Of a stretch of 23,622 nucleotides of DNA, positions 6,429 to 13,342 are shown one piece after another (within the stretch, counting starts at the first letter, position 1; each line of letters starts with the position of its first letter). Made by a program: the position numbers and the translations under genes. The notes under the pieces were generated by a model. That model was given only the letters and a program-made list of their open reading frames with translations. It made no database searches and was not told the origin of the DNA. This DNA comes from an uncultured Eubacterium sp. Its GTDB lineage: Bacteria; Bacillota_A; Clostridia; Lachnospirales; Lachnospiraceae. Location of the stretch: positions 1 through 23,622 of the forward strand of contig CAJUSH010000046.1 in assembly GCA_910589045.1 (NCBI GenBank). Direction: 5' to 3'.

Positions 6429-8300
6429 CTATTTTATTTCAAGATAAATTAAGAGCACCGAAATGTCCGCCGGGGAAACGCCCTGAATTCTCGACGCCTG
6501 ACCGATGGATAAGGGCTTTAATTTATTGAGCTTTTGTCTTGCTTCCATACGGAGTCCTGAAATCTTCCCGTAGTCAATATCCGCAGAAAGCTTTTTCTTT
6601 TCCAGACGCTTAAAGCTCTCCACCTGCTTCATCTGCCTCGTAATATAGCCCTCATATTTCACATTGATATTCACCTGCTCCCGAATCTCCGGATGGAGCT
6701 TCGGCCGTTTTAAATCAAGCGGCGCAAGCAGATCATAATCAAGCTCCGGCCTTCGGATCAGCTCTGCGAGCGTTGTACCCTTGTTCAAAGCAACGCTCCC
6801 ATGATCGGACAAAAATTCCTGCGTTGTCTTGTTCGCCCCGACGACAACCTTTGAAATGCGCTCCAGCTCAATTGCAATGAGCTTTTCCTTTAACAGCACC
6901 CAATCGTATCGATCCTTTGAAATCAATCCAACCTCATATCCCTTTGGTGTCAAACGTAGGTCTGCATTATCCTGACGCAGCAGCAAACGATATTCCGCCC
7001 GCGAGGTCATCATGCGGTAAGGCTCCACATTCTCCTTTGTCACCAAATCATCGATGAGCACTCCGATATAAGATTCACTCCGGTCAAGCACCAACGGCTT
7101 TCTTCCGAGAATCCCCATCGCGGCATTGATACCTGCCACAAGCCCCTGCGCCGCCGCCTCCTCATAACCAGAACTTCCGTTCGATTGTCCGGCACTGAAC
7201 AAGCCTTTTATTTTTTTAAACTCCAATGTCGGATAAAGCTGGTTTGGATCAAAGCAATCATATTCTATGGCGTAGGCATTCCGCACAATCCGACAATGCT
7301 CCAGACCCGGTACCGTGCGGTACATGGCATACTGCACATCCTCCGGCAGAGATGACGACATTCCGGAAATATACATTTCATTTGTATGAATCCCCTCCGG
7401 CTCCACAAACAGCTGATGGCGGTTTTTATCGGCAAAGCGAACGACCTTATCCTCGATTGAGGGACAATAGCGCGGACCTACTCCGTCAATCACTCCGGAA
7501 TAAAGAGGAGAACGATCCAGGTTTTCACGAATAATGTGATGCGTCTCCTCATTCGTGTAGGTCAGCCAGCAGGAAACCTGCTCCTTTTGAATCGATTCCG
7601 GATCTGTCGTAAAGGAAAATGGAACAATCCGCTTATCTCCCAGCTGCTCCGTCATTTTTGAAAAATCAATCGATTTTTTATCGATACGCGCAGGTGTTCC
7701 TGTCTTAAACCTACGCACCTCGATCCCATTTGAAATCAGGGAATCCGTCAGGTGATTGGCTGCCTGCAGTCCGTTCGGACCGGTATGCGTCACCACATCT
7801 CCGTAAAGACAGCGCGCCTTTAAATAGACACCGGTACAAAGCACTGCTGCTTTACAGTGATAAACCGCTCCCGAAACGGTCTTTACTCCGGTCAATATCC
7901 GATCCTCCACAATCAGGTCAGACACCTCCGCCTGCCGGATCGTCAGATGCTCCTGATTCTCCAGCGTTTTCCTCATCTCAGCAGAATAATCGGATTTATC
8001 CGCCTGCGCACGCAGCGAATGAACCGCAGGACCCTTAGAACGGTTCAGCATCTTTGACTGGATAAAGGTTTTATCAATGTTGACCCCCATCTCTCCACCA
8101 AGTGCATCGACCTCCCGCACCAAATGTCCCTTGGAGCTTCCTCCGATATTCGGATTGCAGGGCATCATCGCGATGCTGTCCACGCTGACCGTAAAAACAA
8201 TCGTCTCCAGACCAAGCCGCGCACACGCAAGCGCCGCCTCACATCCCGCATGGCCTGCCCCGACAATGCACACATCATAACTTTCTTCTACAAAAGGCAT
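6429..8300 (-). CDS. mnmG: tRNA uridine-5-carboxymethylaminomethyl modification enzyme MnmG (GidA)
   Basis: A 623-residue FAD protein that with MnmE builds the (carboxymethyl)aminomethyl group on U34 of tRNAs reading split codon boxes. Seen in the sequence: the dinucleotide-binding GAGHAGCEAAL (residues 14-24), MPCNPNIGGSSKGHLVREVDALGG (family signature, about 47-70), the central FAD/insertion region, and the GLFSAGQSNGSSGYEEAAAQG segment that closes the FAD site. The C-terminal helical part (VESFKRLEKKKL, LRMEARQKLNKLKP, RIQGVSPADISVLLIYL) binds MnmE and tRNA. Length is normal. GGGAG lies eight bases before the ATG. It is 54 bp after mnmE and 22 bp before rsmG. Confidence 0.97.
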   Translation of the reverse strand: MPFVEESYDVCIVGAGHAGCEAALACARLGLETIVFTVSVDSIAMMPCNPNIGGSSKGHLVREVDALGGEMGVNIDKTFIQSKMLNRSKGPAVHSLRAQADKSDYSAEMRKTLENQEHLTIRQAEVSDLIVEDRILTGVKTVSGAVYHCKAAVLCTGVYLKARCLYGDVVTHTGPNGLQAANHLTDSLISNGIEVRRFKTGTPARIDKKSIDFSKMTEQLGDKRIVPFSFTTDPESIQKEQVSCWLTYTNEETHHIIRENLDRSPLYSGVIDGVGPRYCPSIEDKVVRFADKNRHQLFVEPEGIHTNEMYISGMSSSLPEDVQYAMYRTVPGLEHCRIVRNAYAIEYDCFDPNQLYPTLEFKKIKGLFSAGQSNGSSGYEEAAAQGLVAGINAAMGILGRKPLVLDRSESYIGVLIDDLVTKENVEPYRMMTSRAEYRLLLRQDNADLRLTPKGYEVGLISKDRYDWVLLKEKLIAIELERISKVVVGANKTTQEFLSDHGSVALNKGTTLAELIRRPELDYDLLAPLDLKRPKLHPEIREQVNINVKYEGYITRQMKQVESFKRLEKKKLSADIDYGKISGLRMEARQKLNKLKPLSIGQASRIQGVSPADISVLLIYLEIK

Positions 8301-8354
8301 AATTTTTTCTCCCTTTTCGGAAAAGTATTCCTACTGCACAAAGCTTGACTATAT

Positions 8355-9797
8355 TTACTTTCCCATGCAAAACTCATGAAAAATTTTATCCACCAGATCA
8401 TCCTCGACGGACTCCCCGATAATCAGTCCAAGACTTTCATAAGCATCCAAAAGATCAATCGTATAAAAATCCTCCGGCATCATAGCTTCCACACTTTGCT
8501 TTACAAGCTTTAAGCTTTTTAACGCACATTCCAGACAATCCTTCTGCCGCAGATTTGTAATATATACTTCATCATTATAAACCAGGTCACCCTGTAAAAA
8601 CAATTTCCTGATTTCAGAGGTCAGCTCCTCAAGTCCCTCCCCGTATTTTGCGGAGCACAAAATAACCGGAACCGAAAGCCGCTCACGAAGCTCCTCCCCA
8701 CTTACAGCCGGAGCTAAATCGCATTTATTCAGGAGAACAATAACTTTTTTTTCCTGAACCAGAGACAGAATCTCCCCGTCATCCGCATCCGCCTCTTCGG
8801 AAGAATCAACCACATACAAAATAAGATCCGCATCCCGGATTGCTTCCTTTGCACGCTCCACACCAATTTTTTCCACCGTATCATCCGTAGTCCGGATTCC
8901 AGCGGTATCAATCATATGAAGTGTGATCCCGTCTAACTGAAAGCTGCTCTCCAGCAAATCCCGGGTTGTCCCCGCAACGTCCGTAACAATCGCATAGTCC
9001 GTTCCAAGCAGTAAATTCATCAGGGACGATTTCCCAGCATTCGGCTTTCCGACAATCACCGTCCGCAATCCTTCCGAGAGAACTCTTCCGTTATTGGAAT
9101 TTTCTATCAGCCTGGTAAGCTCACCGATCAGATCATTGACGGTAGATAAAAACTGTTGTCCATGATCATCCAGATCATAATGCTCCGGATCATCCAGCGC
9201 CGCCTCAATCCGAGCAGACTCATGAAGAATACGCTCTCGCAGACGGGCAATTTTCTCTTTTACTGCCCCGTGAAGCTGATCCATGGAGCTTTTCAGCGCA
9301 AACTGATTTTTCGCATGAATCACATCCATCACGGATTCCGCTTGGGAAAGATCAAGCCTTCCGTTCAAAAATGCACGCTTTGTAAACTCCCCCGGCTGCG
9401 CAGGACGCGCCCCTGCCCTTCGCAAAACATCCATGATACGGACAAGGACAAACTGCCCGCCATGACATTGAATCTCAACAACATCCTCAGCCGTATAGCT
9501 GTGGGGTCCCCGCATGAGAAGCACAAGCACCTCATCCACAATCTGATCTTTTCCCCTCGTCTCCTCTTTGGAAGGCGAAGCGGGACGCTCCACGATCGAG
9601 CCATAATGAACCGTATAGGTTTTTTGACCGGACAGTCTCTTACCCTGCTTTTTTGAAACAAAAATCTTATCAACAATATCCACAGCATCCGGGCCGCTCA
9701 CACGAATAATCCCAATCGCCCCACCCATCCCGGCTGCATTTGCAAAAATCGTATCCGAACCAGAGGCATTCAAAACAACATCCATAAAACGCTCCAT
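8355..9797 (-). CDS. mnmE: tRNA modification GTPase MnmE (TrmE)
   Basis: A 480-residue G protein that partners MnmG in U34 modification. The N-terminal folate-binding domain starts at SDTIFANAAGMGGAIGIIRVSG (about 14-35). CHGG near 111 and QPGEFTKRAFLNGRLDLSQAE (134-154) are family hallmarks. The G domain has GKPNAGKS (250-257), the switch GTTRD (276-280), DTAG (297-300) and NKCD. The C-terminus ends FCMGK, the conserved C-x-G-K motif whose cysteine is needed for modification. Two starts are possible: ATG at 9795-9797, or four codons later at 9783-9785, which has GGAG six bases upstream; family alignment does not decide. A short basic insertion (ASPSKEETRGK, about 73-83) is longer than I expect. 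First gene of mnmE-mnmG-rsmG. Confidence 0.95.
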   Translation of the reverse strand: MERFMDVVLNASGSDTIFANAAGMGGAIGIIRVSGPDAVDIVDKIFVSKKQGKRLSGQKTYTVHYGSIVERPASPSKEETRGKDQIVDEVLVLLMRGPHSYTAEDVVEIQCHGGQFVLVRIMDVLRRAGARPAQPGEFTKRAFLNGRLDLSQAESVMDVIHAKNQFALKSSMDQLHGAVKEKIARLRERILHESARIEAALDDPEHYDLDDHGQQFLSTVNDLIGELTRLIENSNNGRVLSEGLRTVIVGKPNAGKSSLMNLLLGTDYAIVTDVAGTTRDLLESSFQLDGITLHMIDTAGIRTTDDTVEKIGVERAKEAIRDADLILYVVDSSEEADADDGEILSLVQEKKVIVLLNKCDLAPAVSGEELRERLSVPVILCSAKYGEGLEELTSEIRKLFLQGDLVYNDEVYITNLRQKDCLECALKSLKLVKQSVEAMMPEDFYTIDLLDAYESLGLIIGESVEDDLVDKIFHEFCMGK

Positions 9798-9866
9798 TCC
9801 GCCGCCCTTTGGACAGCGATAAAAATAGTAATTTTTCTCTCACATAAATCTGACTGAAAAAAATAA

Positions 9867-9889
9867 GACAGATGAAACAATCATCTATC
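9867..9889 (-). other. Terminator-like hairpin at the very start of the mnmE transcript
   Basis: On the minus strand GATAGATGA pairs with TCATCTGTC (nine pairs including one T-G wobble, five-base loop). A T-rich run with seven consecutive T (9863-9857) follows. The predicted transcription start is about 9888, so the hairpin would be the first 20 or so nucleotides of the mRNA. It could be an AT-rich terminator, an attenuator or a 5' stabilising stem. Confidence 0.5.
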
Positions 9890-9894
9890 TCACA

Positions 9895-9922
9895 ATCATA
9901 GCACATTTATTTATTTTTGCAA
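9895..9922 (-). promoter_or_regulatory. Putative mnmE-mnmG-rsmG promoter (extended -10)
   Basis: On the minus strand TATGAT (9900-9895) is preceded by TGC and lies 16 bp from TTGCAA (9922-9917). The extended -10 compensates for the poor -35. The mRNA leader would be about 90 nt. Confidence 0.6.
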
Positions 9923-9988
9923 ACAAACAATCGGCATCCGATGATCAACGCGTTAATATTCACGGATGTAAGCCTCTCATAGTAACTA

Positions 9989-10019
9989 TTCGAAGCGATA
10001 TGGAAAGCTTTGCTTCGAA
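9989..10019. repeat. Inverted repeat next to the jag terminator
   Basis: TTCGAAGC (9989-9996) and GCTTCGAA (10012-10019) are perfect inverted copies separated by 15 bp containing AAAGCTTT. The right arm overlaps the A/T tract of the jag terminator, so both hairpins cannot fully form together on the minus-strand RNA. No protein or mobile element is attached to it. Confidence 0.6.
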
Positions 10020-10046
10020 AAAATCACCCCGCTGCAGGCAGCGGGG
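10018..10046 (-). terminator. Rho-independent terminator of the rpmH-rnpA-yidD-yidC-jag operon
   Basis: On the minus strand CCCCGCTGC (10046-10038) pairs with GCAGCGGGG (10035-10027) in a GC-rich stem, followed by TGATTTTTTCG. It lies about 20 bp past the jag stop codon. Confidence 0.92.
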
Positions 10047-10065
10047 CATTAAATCAACAATCAGA

Positions 10066-10818
10066 TCATCTTTTTAAAGTAACCACTACATGACGGTAAG
10101 GCTCCTCTCCTTCACTGTGTGTGGATACATACCGATCATTTTGCAATGCAGAGTGAATAACTCTCCGCTCAAAGGGATTCATAGGCTCTAAAGAAACCGG
10201 GCGCTTTGTGCGTTTTACCTTGTAAGCGATATTTCTTGCAAGATTTTCAAGCGTCTCTTTTCTGCGCTTGCGGTAATCCTCGGTATCCAGCTTCACCTTC
10301 ACATAGCTCTCAGACTTTTTATTAACGGCAAGGTTTGTCAGATACTGGAGTGAATCAAGGGTCTGTCCGCGCTTTCCTATGAGCATGCCCATCTCGGGTC
10401 CCTTAAATTCAACCTCGATTACCTTATTGTCAGCATCGGAAGCGGTCACGATCTCAACCTCAAGCTTCATAGCCGCAAATACCTGCTTCAGAAAATCCTG
10501 AACCTCCTTCTCAAGCACCGGGAAGTCAACGGAAACCTCCGGTTTAACAGAAGCAGGCTGCTCCGGCTTTTTCACGGGAACCTTCTCCTTTTTCACAGCC
10601 GGCTCTTGTTTCTCAACTGCCTTTTCTGCCGGCTTTTCGGGAACAACAACCTTTTTTCTTGCACGAATAACGGCATCCCTGCGATTGATTCCAAGGAAGC
10701 CCGCACTTCCCTTATCAATTATCTCATAATCGAGCTGATCACTCGTAACTCCTAATTCAACCAATGCATCCGTGATCGCATCATCGACTGTTTTTGCTTT
10801 TACCTCAATATAATCCAT
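10066..10818 (-). CDS. jag: RNA-binding protein Jag/KhpB (SpoIIIJ-associated)
   Basis: A 250-residue cytoplasmic RNA-binding protein linked to cell elongation and, in spore formers, encoded beside spoIIIJ. Domains in order: Jag-N (about 1-55, MDYIEVKAKTVDDAITDAL ending GFLGINRRDAVI); a low-complexity lysine/proline/glutamate linker (about 56-95); a KH domain with the GxxG loop IGKRGQTLDSLQYLTN (about 137-152); and an R3H domain whose motif is in the stretch ending FERRVIHSALQNDRYVSTHSEG. The ATG has a GGGGG-containing ribosome site. It is 100 bp after yidC, and that gap contains a small ACATGC/GCATGT hairpin (10894-10908). Last gene of the operon before the strong terminator. Confidence 0.95.
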   Translation of the reverse strand: MDYIEVKAKTVDDAITDALVELGVTSDQLDYEIIDKGSAGFLGINRRDAVIRARKKVVVPEKPAEKAVEKQEPAVKKEKVPVKKPEQPASVKPEVSVDFPVLEKEVQDFLKQVFAAMKLEVEIVTASDADNKVIEVEFKGPEMGMLIGKRGQTLDSLQYLTNLAVNKKSESYVKVKLDTEDYRKRRKETLENLARNIAYKVKRTKRPVSLEPMNPFERRVIHSALQNDRYVSTHSEGEEPYRHVVVTLKR

Positions 10819-10893
10819 GTTGCTTTCCCCCTATTCTAAGGTATCGCCCGTTTGCCTGTGCTCCCGGGCCTGTCGTCGGAAGACATTTAAGAA

Positions 10894-10908
10894 ACATGCT
10901 TTGCATGT
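10894..10908 (-). other. Small intercistronic hairpin yidC-jag
   Basis: ACATGC (10894-10899) and GCATGT (10903-10908) form a six-pair stem with a three-base loop just past the yidC stop. No T tract follows, so it is not a terminator. It may set mRNA processing or stability between yidC and jag. Confidence 0.4.
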
Positions 10909-10918
10909 CACCTTCCTC

Positions 10919-12199
10919 CTATTTATTGTTTCTTTCATTGAACTCTTTCACCAGATTCGCTTTTGCAGTCATACTGTTGGGATTCATCTTTTTTGCAATC
11001 TGTGCAGTCTCATAAGCCTTCTGCACTCTTTCATTCTTTTCATTCGAAGAAATGGAATTGTTCAGGTTCGTCTCGCGTTTCGTTTTCATGCTTGCCGCCT
11101 GATAAATCTGATTCTGGTAAACACCCATCTTCTCCTTGCGCTTTTCGGCCTTTTTCTCCGCCTTCTCCTTATTTTTCTCAATTAGGACATCCAAATCCAT
11201 CTTATTTAACTGCTTGTTGATCACAAACTGCTGAACACCTCTCACGAGCGCACTCGCAATCCAGTAAATACCAAGTCCGACCGGAACGGTAAAGCAGAAA
11301 ACAAGTGAAAAGAGCGGCATCGTGCGATTCATCGTTTTCATCTGCTGTGCCATCTGATCATTTGTGCCGGCATCCGACTGCGGCATAAGCTTGATGTTAA
11401 GCACCTGAGACAGATACGAAAACAGAGGAATCAGCAGCGCGCCGAACATCATCAGATAGCTTCCGTTTTTAAAGGAGGTCGTGATGATGTTAAGCGGTGA
11501 ATTTGAAATATTTAAACCAAGAAAATAATTTAAATGGTTTACCTGAGACTGAACGGTTCCAATGGTATCAGTCAGAGCTGGAAAGCTCTGACTAAGCGTA
11601 TCCCATCCTGCAACATTCATGCTGTAAAGCGCATCAATGATAAAGTTTGCCGCATTACTTCCCGCAAAATCAACATCCTTAATCGTAATTTTTAAAGTCT
11701 CGATCAAATTAGTCATCGTAGCAGAGTAACCGGAAGTTCCCATGATTCCGTCCACAAGGGGCTGGAATACATCCCTGACACTCTGAACGTAGGCAGGCAC
11801 ATTGTAGATCACACGATAGAGCGCCATCAAAATAGGAAACTGGATCAAAAGCTGTACGCAGCTTCCGGTCATGGACACACCGTATTTGTCGTAGAGCGCC
11901 TGTGTCTCCTCCGACATTTTCAGCTGTGTCTCCTGATCCTTTTTTCCCTGATACTTTTTCTGAATCGCCTGCAGCTCCGGCTGCATCTTTCGCTGCATAA
12001 TGGAAAATTTCTGCTGCTTGATCGTCAACGGAATCATGCAGGTATAAATAACAATGGTCAGAACAATGATTGAAAGACCAATGTTTTCGATACCGATCCC
12101 TAAAAGGAGCACATAGATCCCATTCATGATCAATCCCAGAAGCTTGGCGATCGGCCCTAAGATCGCGCCCGAATACTGGGTTAAGATTATTTCAGTCAA
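10919..12199 (-). CDS. yidC: Membrane protein insertase YidC/OxaA (SpoIIIJ type)
   Basis: A 426-residue insertase that places membrane proteins in the cytoplasmic membrane with or after Sec. Membrane segments appear near 12-36, 38-58 (IENIGLSIIVLTIVIYTCMIPLTIKQQKFS), 125-145 (CVQLLIQFPILMALYRVIY), 245-268 and 295-325. The cytoplasmic hairpin KMQPELQAIQKKYQGKKD lies between the second and third. The tail after about 340 is very rich in lysine and asparagine, as expected for ribosome contact. The start codon is TTG (12197-12199): AGGAGG lies eight bases upstream, and MTEIILTQYSGAILGPIA matches the usual clostridial N-terminus. The TTG overlaps the yidD stop, so translation is coupled. Confidence 0.96.
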   Translation of the reverse strand: MTEIILTQYSGAILGPIAKLLGLIMNGIYVLLLGIGIENIGLSIIVLTIVIYTCMIPLTIKQQKFSIMQRKMQPELQAIQKKYQGKKDQETQLKMSEETQALYDKYGVSMTGSCVQLLIQFPILMALYRVIYNVPAYVQSVRDVFQPLVDGIMGTSGYSATMTNLIETLKITIKDVDFAGSNAANFIIDALYSMNVAGWDTLSQSFPALTDTIGTVQSQVNHLNYFLGLNISNSPLNIITTSFKNGSYLMMFGALLIPLFSYLSQVLNIKLMPQSDAGTNDQMAQQMKTMNRTMPLFSLVFCFTVPVGLGIYWIASALVRGVQQFVINKQLNKMDLDVLIEKNKEKAEKKAEKRKEKMGVYQNQIYQAASMKTKRETNLNNSISSNEKNERVQKAYETAQIAKKMNPNSMTAKANLVKEFNERNNK

Positions 12200-12456
12200 T
12201 GATTTTTCCTCCTAAATTTAAAAAGAAGGTTCCTTATATTTATAGTTTCCGGAACCGGGTCATACCCTCCCTTTGAAAACGGATTGCAACGCAGGATTCT
12301 CCAAAACGCCAGGACGCTTCCCTTTATGGCGCCATGCTTTTCGATGGCCTCCAATCCATAGGCTGAACAGGTCGGAAAATAGGGGCATCTTGTCCATTTA
12401 TAGGGCGAGATATTTTTCTGATAAAACTTAATCAGGTACATAAGTATTTTTTTCAT
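12196..12456 (-). CDS. yidD: Membrane protein insertion efficiency factor YidD
   Basis: An 86-residue small protein of the YidD/DUF37 family, which assists YidC-dependent membrane insertion. The family signature is clear: LIKFYQKNISP, then C-P-Y-F-P-T-C-S-x-Y (CPYFPTCSAYGLEAIEKHG), and WRILRCNPFSKGGYDPVP. The three family cysteines are present. Upstream in-frame ATGs at 12463-12465 and 12460-12462 are possible. I prefer the ATG before AAAAAAATA because known members begin MKK. It overlaps the end of rnpA by about 29 bp and its stop overlaps the yidC TTG, a tightly packed translational chain. Confidence 0.93.
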   Translation of the reverse strand: MKKILMYLIKFYQKNISPYKWTRCPYFPTCSAYGLEAIEKHGAIKGSVLAFWRILRCNPFSKGGYDPVPETINIRNLLFKFRRKNH

Positions 12457-12802
12457 GTACATCATCCAATCTCATGATGCTGTGAAGATTTGCAAGATGG
12501 AGCAGCGAACTCTCCACCTGATGATAGGAAATACCCTTTGCGGATACTCTTGCAATGACTACCACATCTAAACCACTATTAAATGTGTCTTCCCGTAGCC
12601 GATACACCTCACGAATCAGTCTGGTAATGCGGTGTCTTACTACGCTGTTTCCAACTTTTTTGCTGACAGAGATACCCAGACGATTATACTCTGTCCCATT
12701 TTTACGCACGTACATAACCAAATATCGATTTGCGAAGGATGTTCCGTTCTTATACACAATCTGAAAATCCTTATTCTTTTTCAATGATTCCGAAAATTTC
12801 AT
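12428..12802 (-). CDS. rnpA: Ribonuclease P protein component
   Basis: A 124-residue basic protein that binds RNase P RNA and its pre-tRNA leader during 5' maturation. The core motif is present as RLGISVSKKVGNSVVRHRITRLIREVYR (about 42-69), including the RNR-like helix written here as RHRITRLIRE. The open frame extends 22 codons upstream, but that region is a poly-lysine/phenylalanine artefact. I set the start at the ATG at 12800-12802 (MKFSESLKKNKDF) because GAGG lies eight bases upstream and homologues start there. An alternative ATG two codons earlier is too close to the GAGG. It follows rpmH and overlaps yidD. Confidence 0.95.
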   Translation of the reverse strand: MKFSESLKKNKDFQIVYKNGTSFANRYLVMYVRKNGTEYNRLGISVSKKVGNSVVRHRITRLIREVYRLREDTFNSGLDVVVIARVSAKGISYHQVESSLLHLANLHSIMRLDDVHEKNTYVPD

Positions 12803-12893
12803 GTACATGCCCTCTTTTATTTTTTTCTTTTCCGACAAAAAAGACGATAAAAAGAAGAAAGACCACAAAATATGTGGCCCTATGTGCGTATTG

Positions 12894-13028
12894 CTATGCT
12901 GATAATCTCTTTCTTCCTTTTAATCTTCTGGCAGCCAATACTTTTCTTCCGCCTGCAGAGCTCATTCTTTTCCGAAAGCCATGAACCTTTTTTCTCTGTC
13001 TGTTCTTTGGCTGAAATGTCATTTTCAT
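12894..13028 (-). CDS. rpmH: 50S ribosomal protein L34
   Basis: A 44-residue very basic protein of the large ribosomal subunit, read on the minus strand: it starts MKMTFQPKNRQRKKVHGFRK and ends RRLKGRKRLSA. All hallmark L34 residues (TFQP, RKKVHGFRKRM, GRKVLAARR) are present. AGGAGG sits nine bases before the ATG. It is first in the rpmH-rnpA-yidD-yidC-jag operon and is preceded by a perfect consensus promoter at 13071-13098. It is the classic marker of the origin region opposite dnaA. Confidence 0.97.
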   Translation of the reverse strand: MKMTFQPKNRQRKKVHGFRKRMSSAGGRKVLAARRLKGRKRLSA

Positions 13029-13049
13029 GTGGATACACCTCCTTTTTAA

Positions 13050-13072
13050 ATGATAAAAGCGTCGCTTATCAT
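13050..13072. promoter_or_regulatory. Palindrome over the rpmH start site
   Basis: ATGATAA (13050-13056) and TTATCAT (13066-13072) are inverted copies, and inside them GCG/CGC (13059-13061, 13063-13065) extends the symmetry apart from an AA bulge. It covers from the rpmH -10 to about +14. That position would suit a repressor operator or a 5' hairpin. No regulator is recognised. Confidence 0.45.
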
Positions 13073-13098
13073 TATACCAAAAAAGGCAAAATTGTCAA
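13071..13098 (-). promoter_or_regulatory. Promoter of the rpmH operon (perfect hexamers)
   Basis: On the minus strand TTGACA (13098-13093) and TATAAT (13076-13071) are separated by 16 bp. Both hexamers match consensus exactly. Transcription would start near 13064, about 36 nt before the rpmH ATG. Confidence 0.9.
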
Positions 13099-13143
13099 TC
13101 ATTTTTCACAATCTGTTTTATAATACGGTAATAATTTAGACGC

Positions 13144-13270
13144 TTATTCACAATCCTGTAAACAATCCACAATTTAGTGAATAACTTGTTGATAACTCAT
13201 CTAATTCACTGTGAAATAGAGTGAATACTTTTTTTGATTGAAAATTTTCGCATTTTAGTTTATTATAGAA
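13144..13270. other. oriC: Origin of replication, part 1: DnaA-box cluster upstream of dnaA
   Basis: Several DnaA-box-like 9-mers are clustered here. TTATTCACA at 13144-13152 is the best match on the plus strand. Reverse-strand boxes are TTATTCACT (13176-13184), TTATCAACA (13187-13195), TATTTCACA (13210-13218) and GTATTCACT (13220-13228). A weaker CAATCCACA lies at 13163-13171. An AT-rich stretch follows (13229-13275). The dnaA promoter lies at its right end, so autoregulation by DnaA is likely. This is the point where gene orientation switches from minus to plus, the expected origin position. The wider gap 13029-13342 holds only this cluster, the two divergent promoters and the rpmH palindrome. 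Confidence 0.85.
13238..13266 (+). promoter_or_regulatory. Putative dnaA promoter
   Basis: TTGAAA (13238-13243) and TATTAT (13261-13266) are 17 bp apart on the plus strand. Each matches consensus in five of six bases. Start near 13273 gives a leader of about 70 nt. A DnaA-box-like 9-mer lies 10 bp upstream of the -35. Confidence 0.7.
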
Positions 13271-13342
13271 ATTAAGTATGCGATACAATGCCCTATCCCT
13301 TACACGGGTTCATCAAACATAATTAGAAAGTAAAGGTACAAG

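Noticed and set aside
7226..8348. Several plus-strand frames inside mnmG
   Set aside because: They are antisense shadows of a well-conserved gene, with no ribosome sites or protein motifs.
12803..12868. 22-codon N-terminal extension of rnpA
   Set aside because: It is a lysine/phenylalanine-rich run over the ribosome site, and homologues start at MKFSES.
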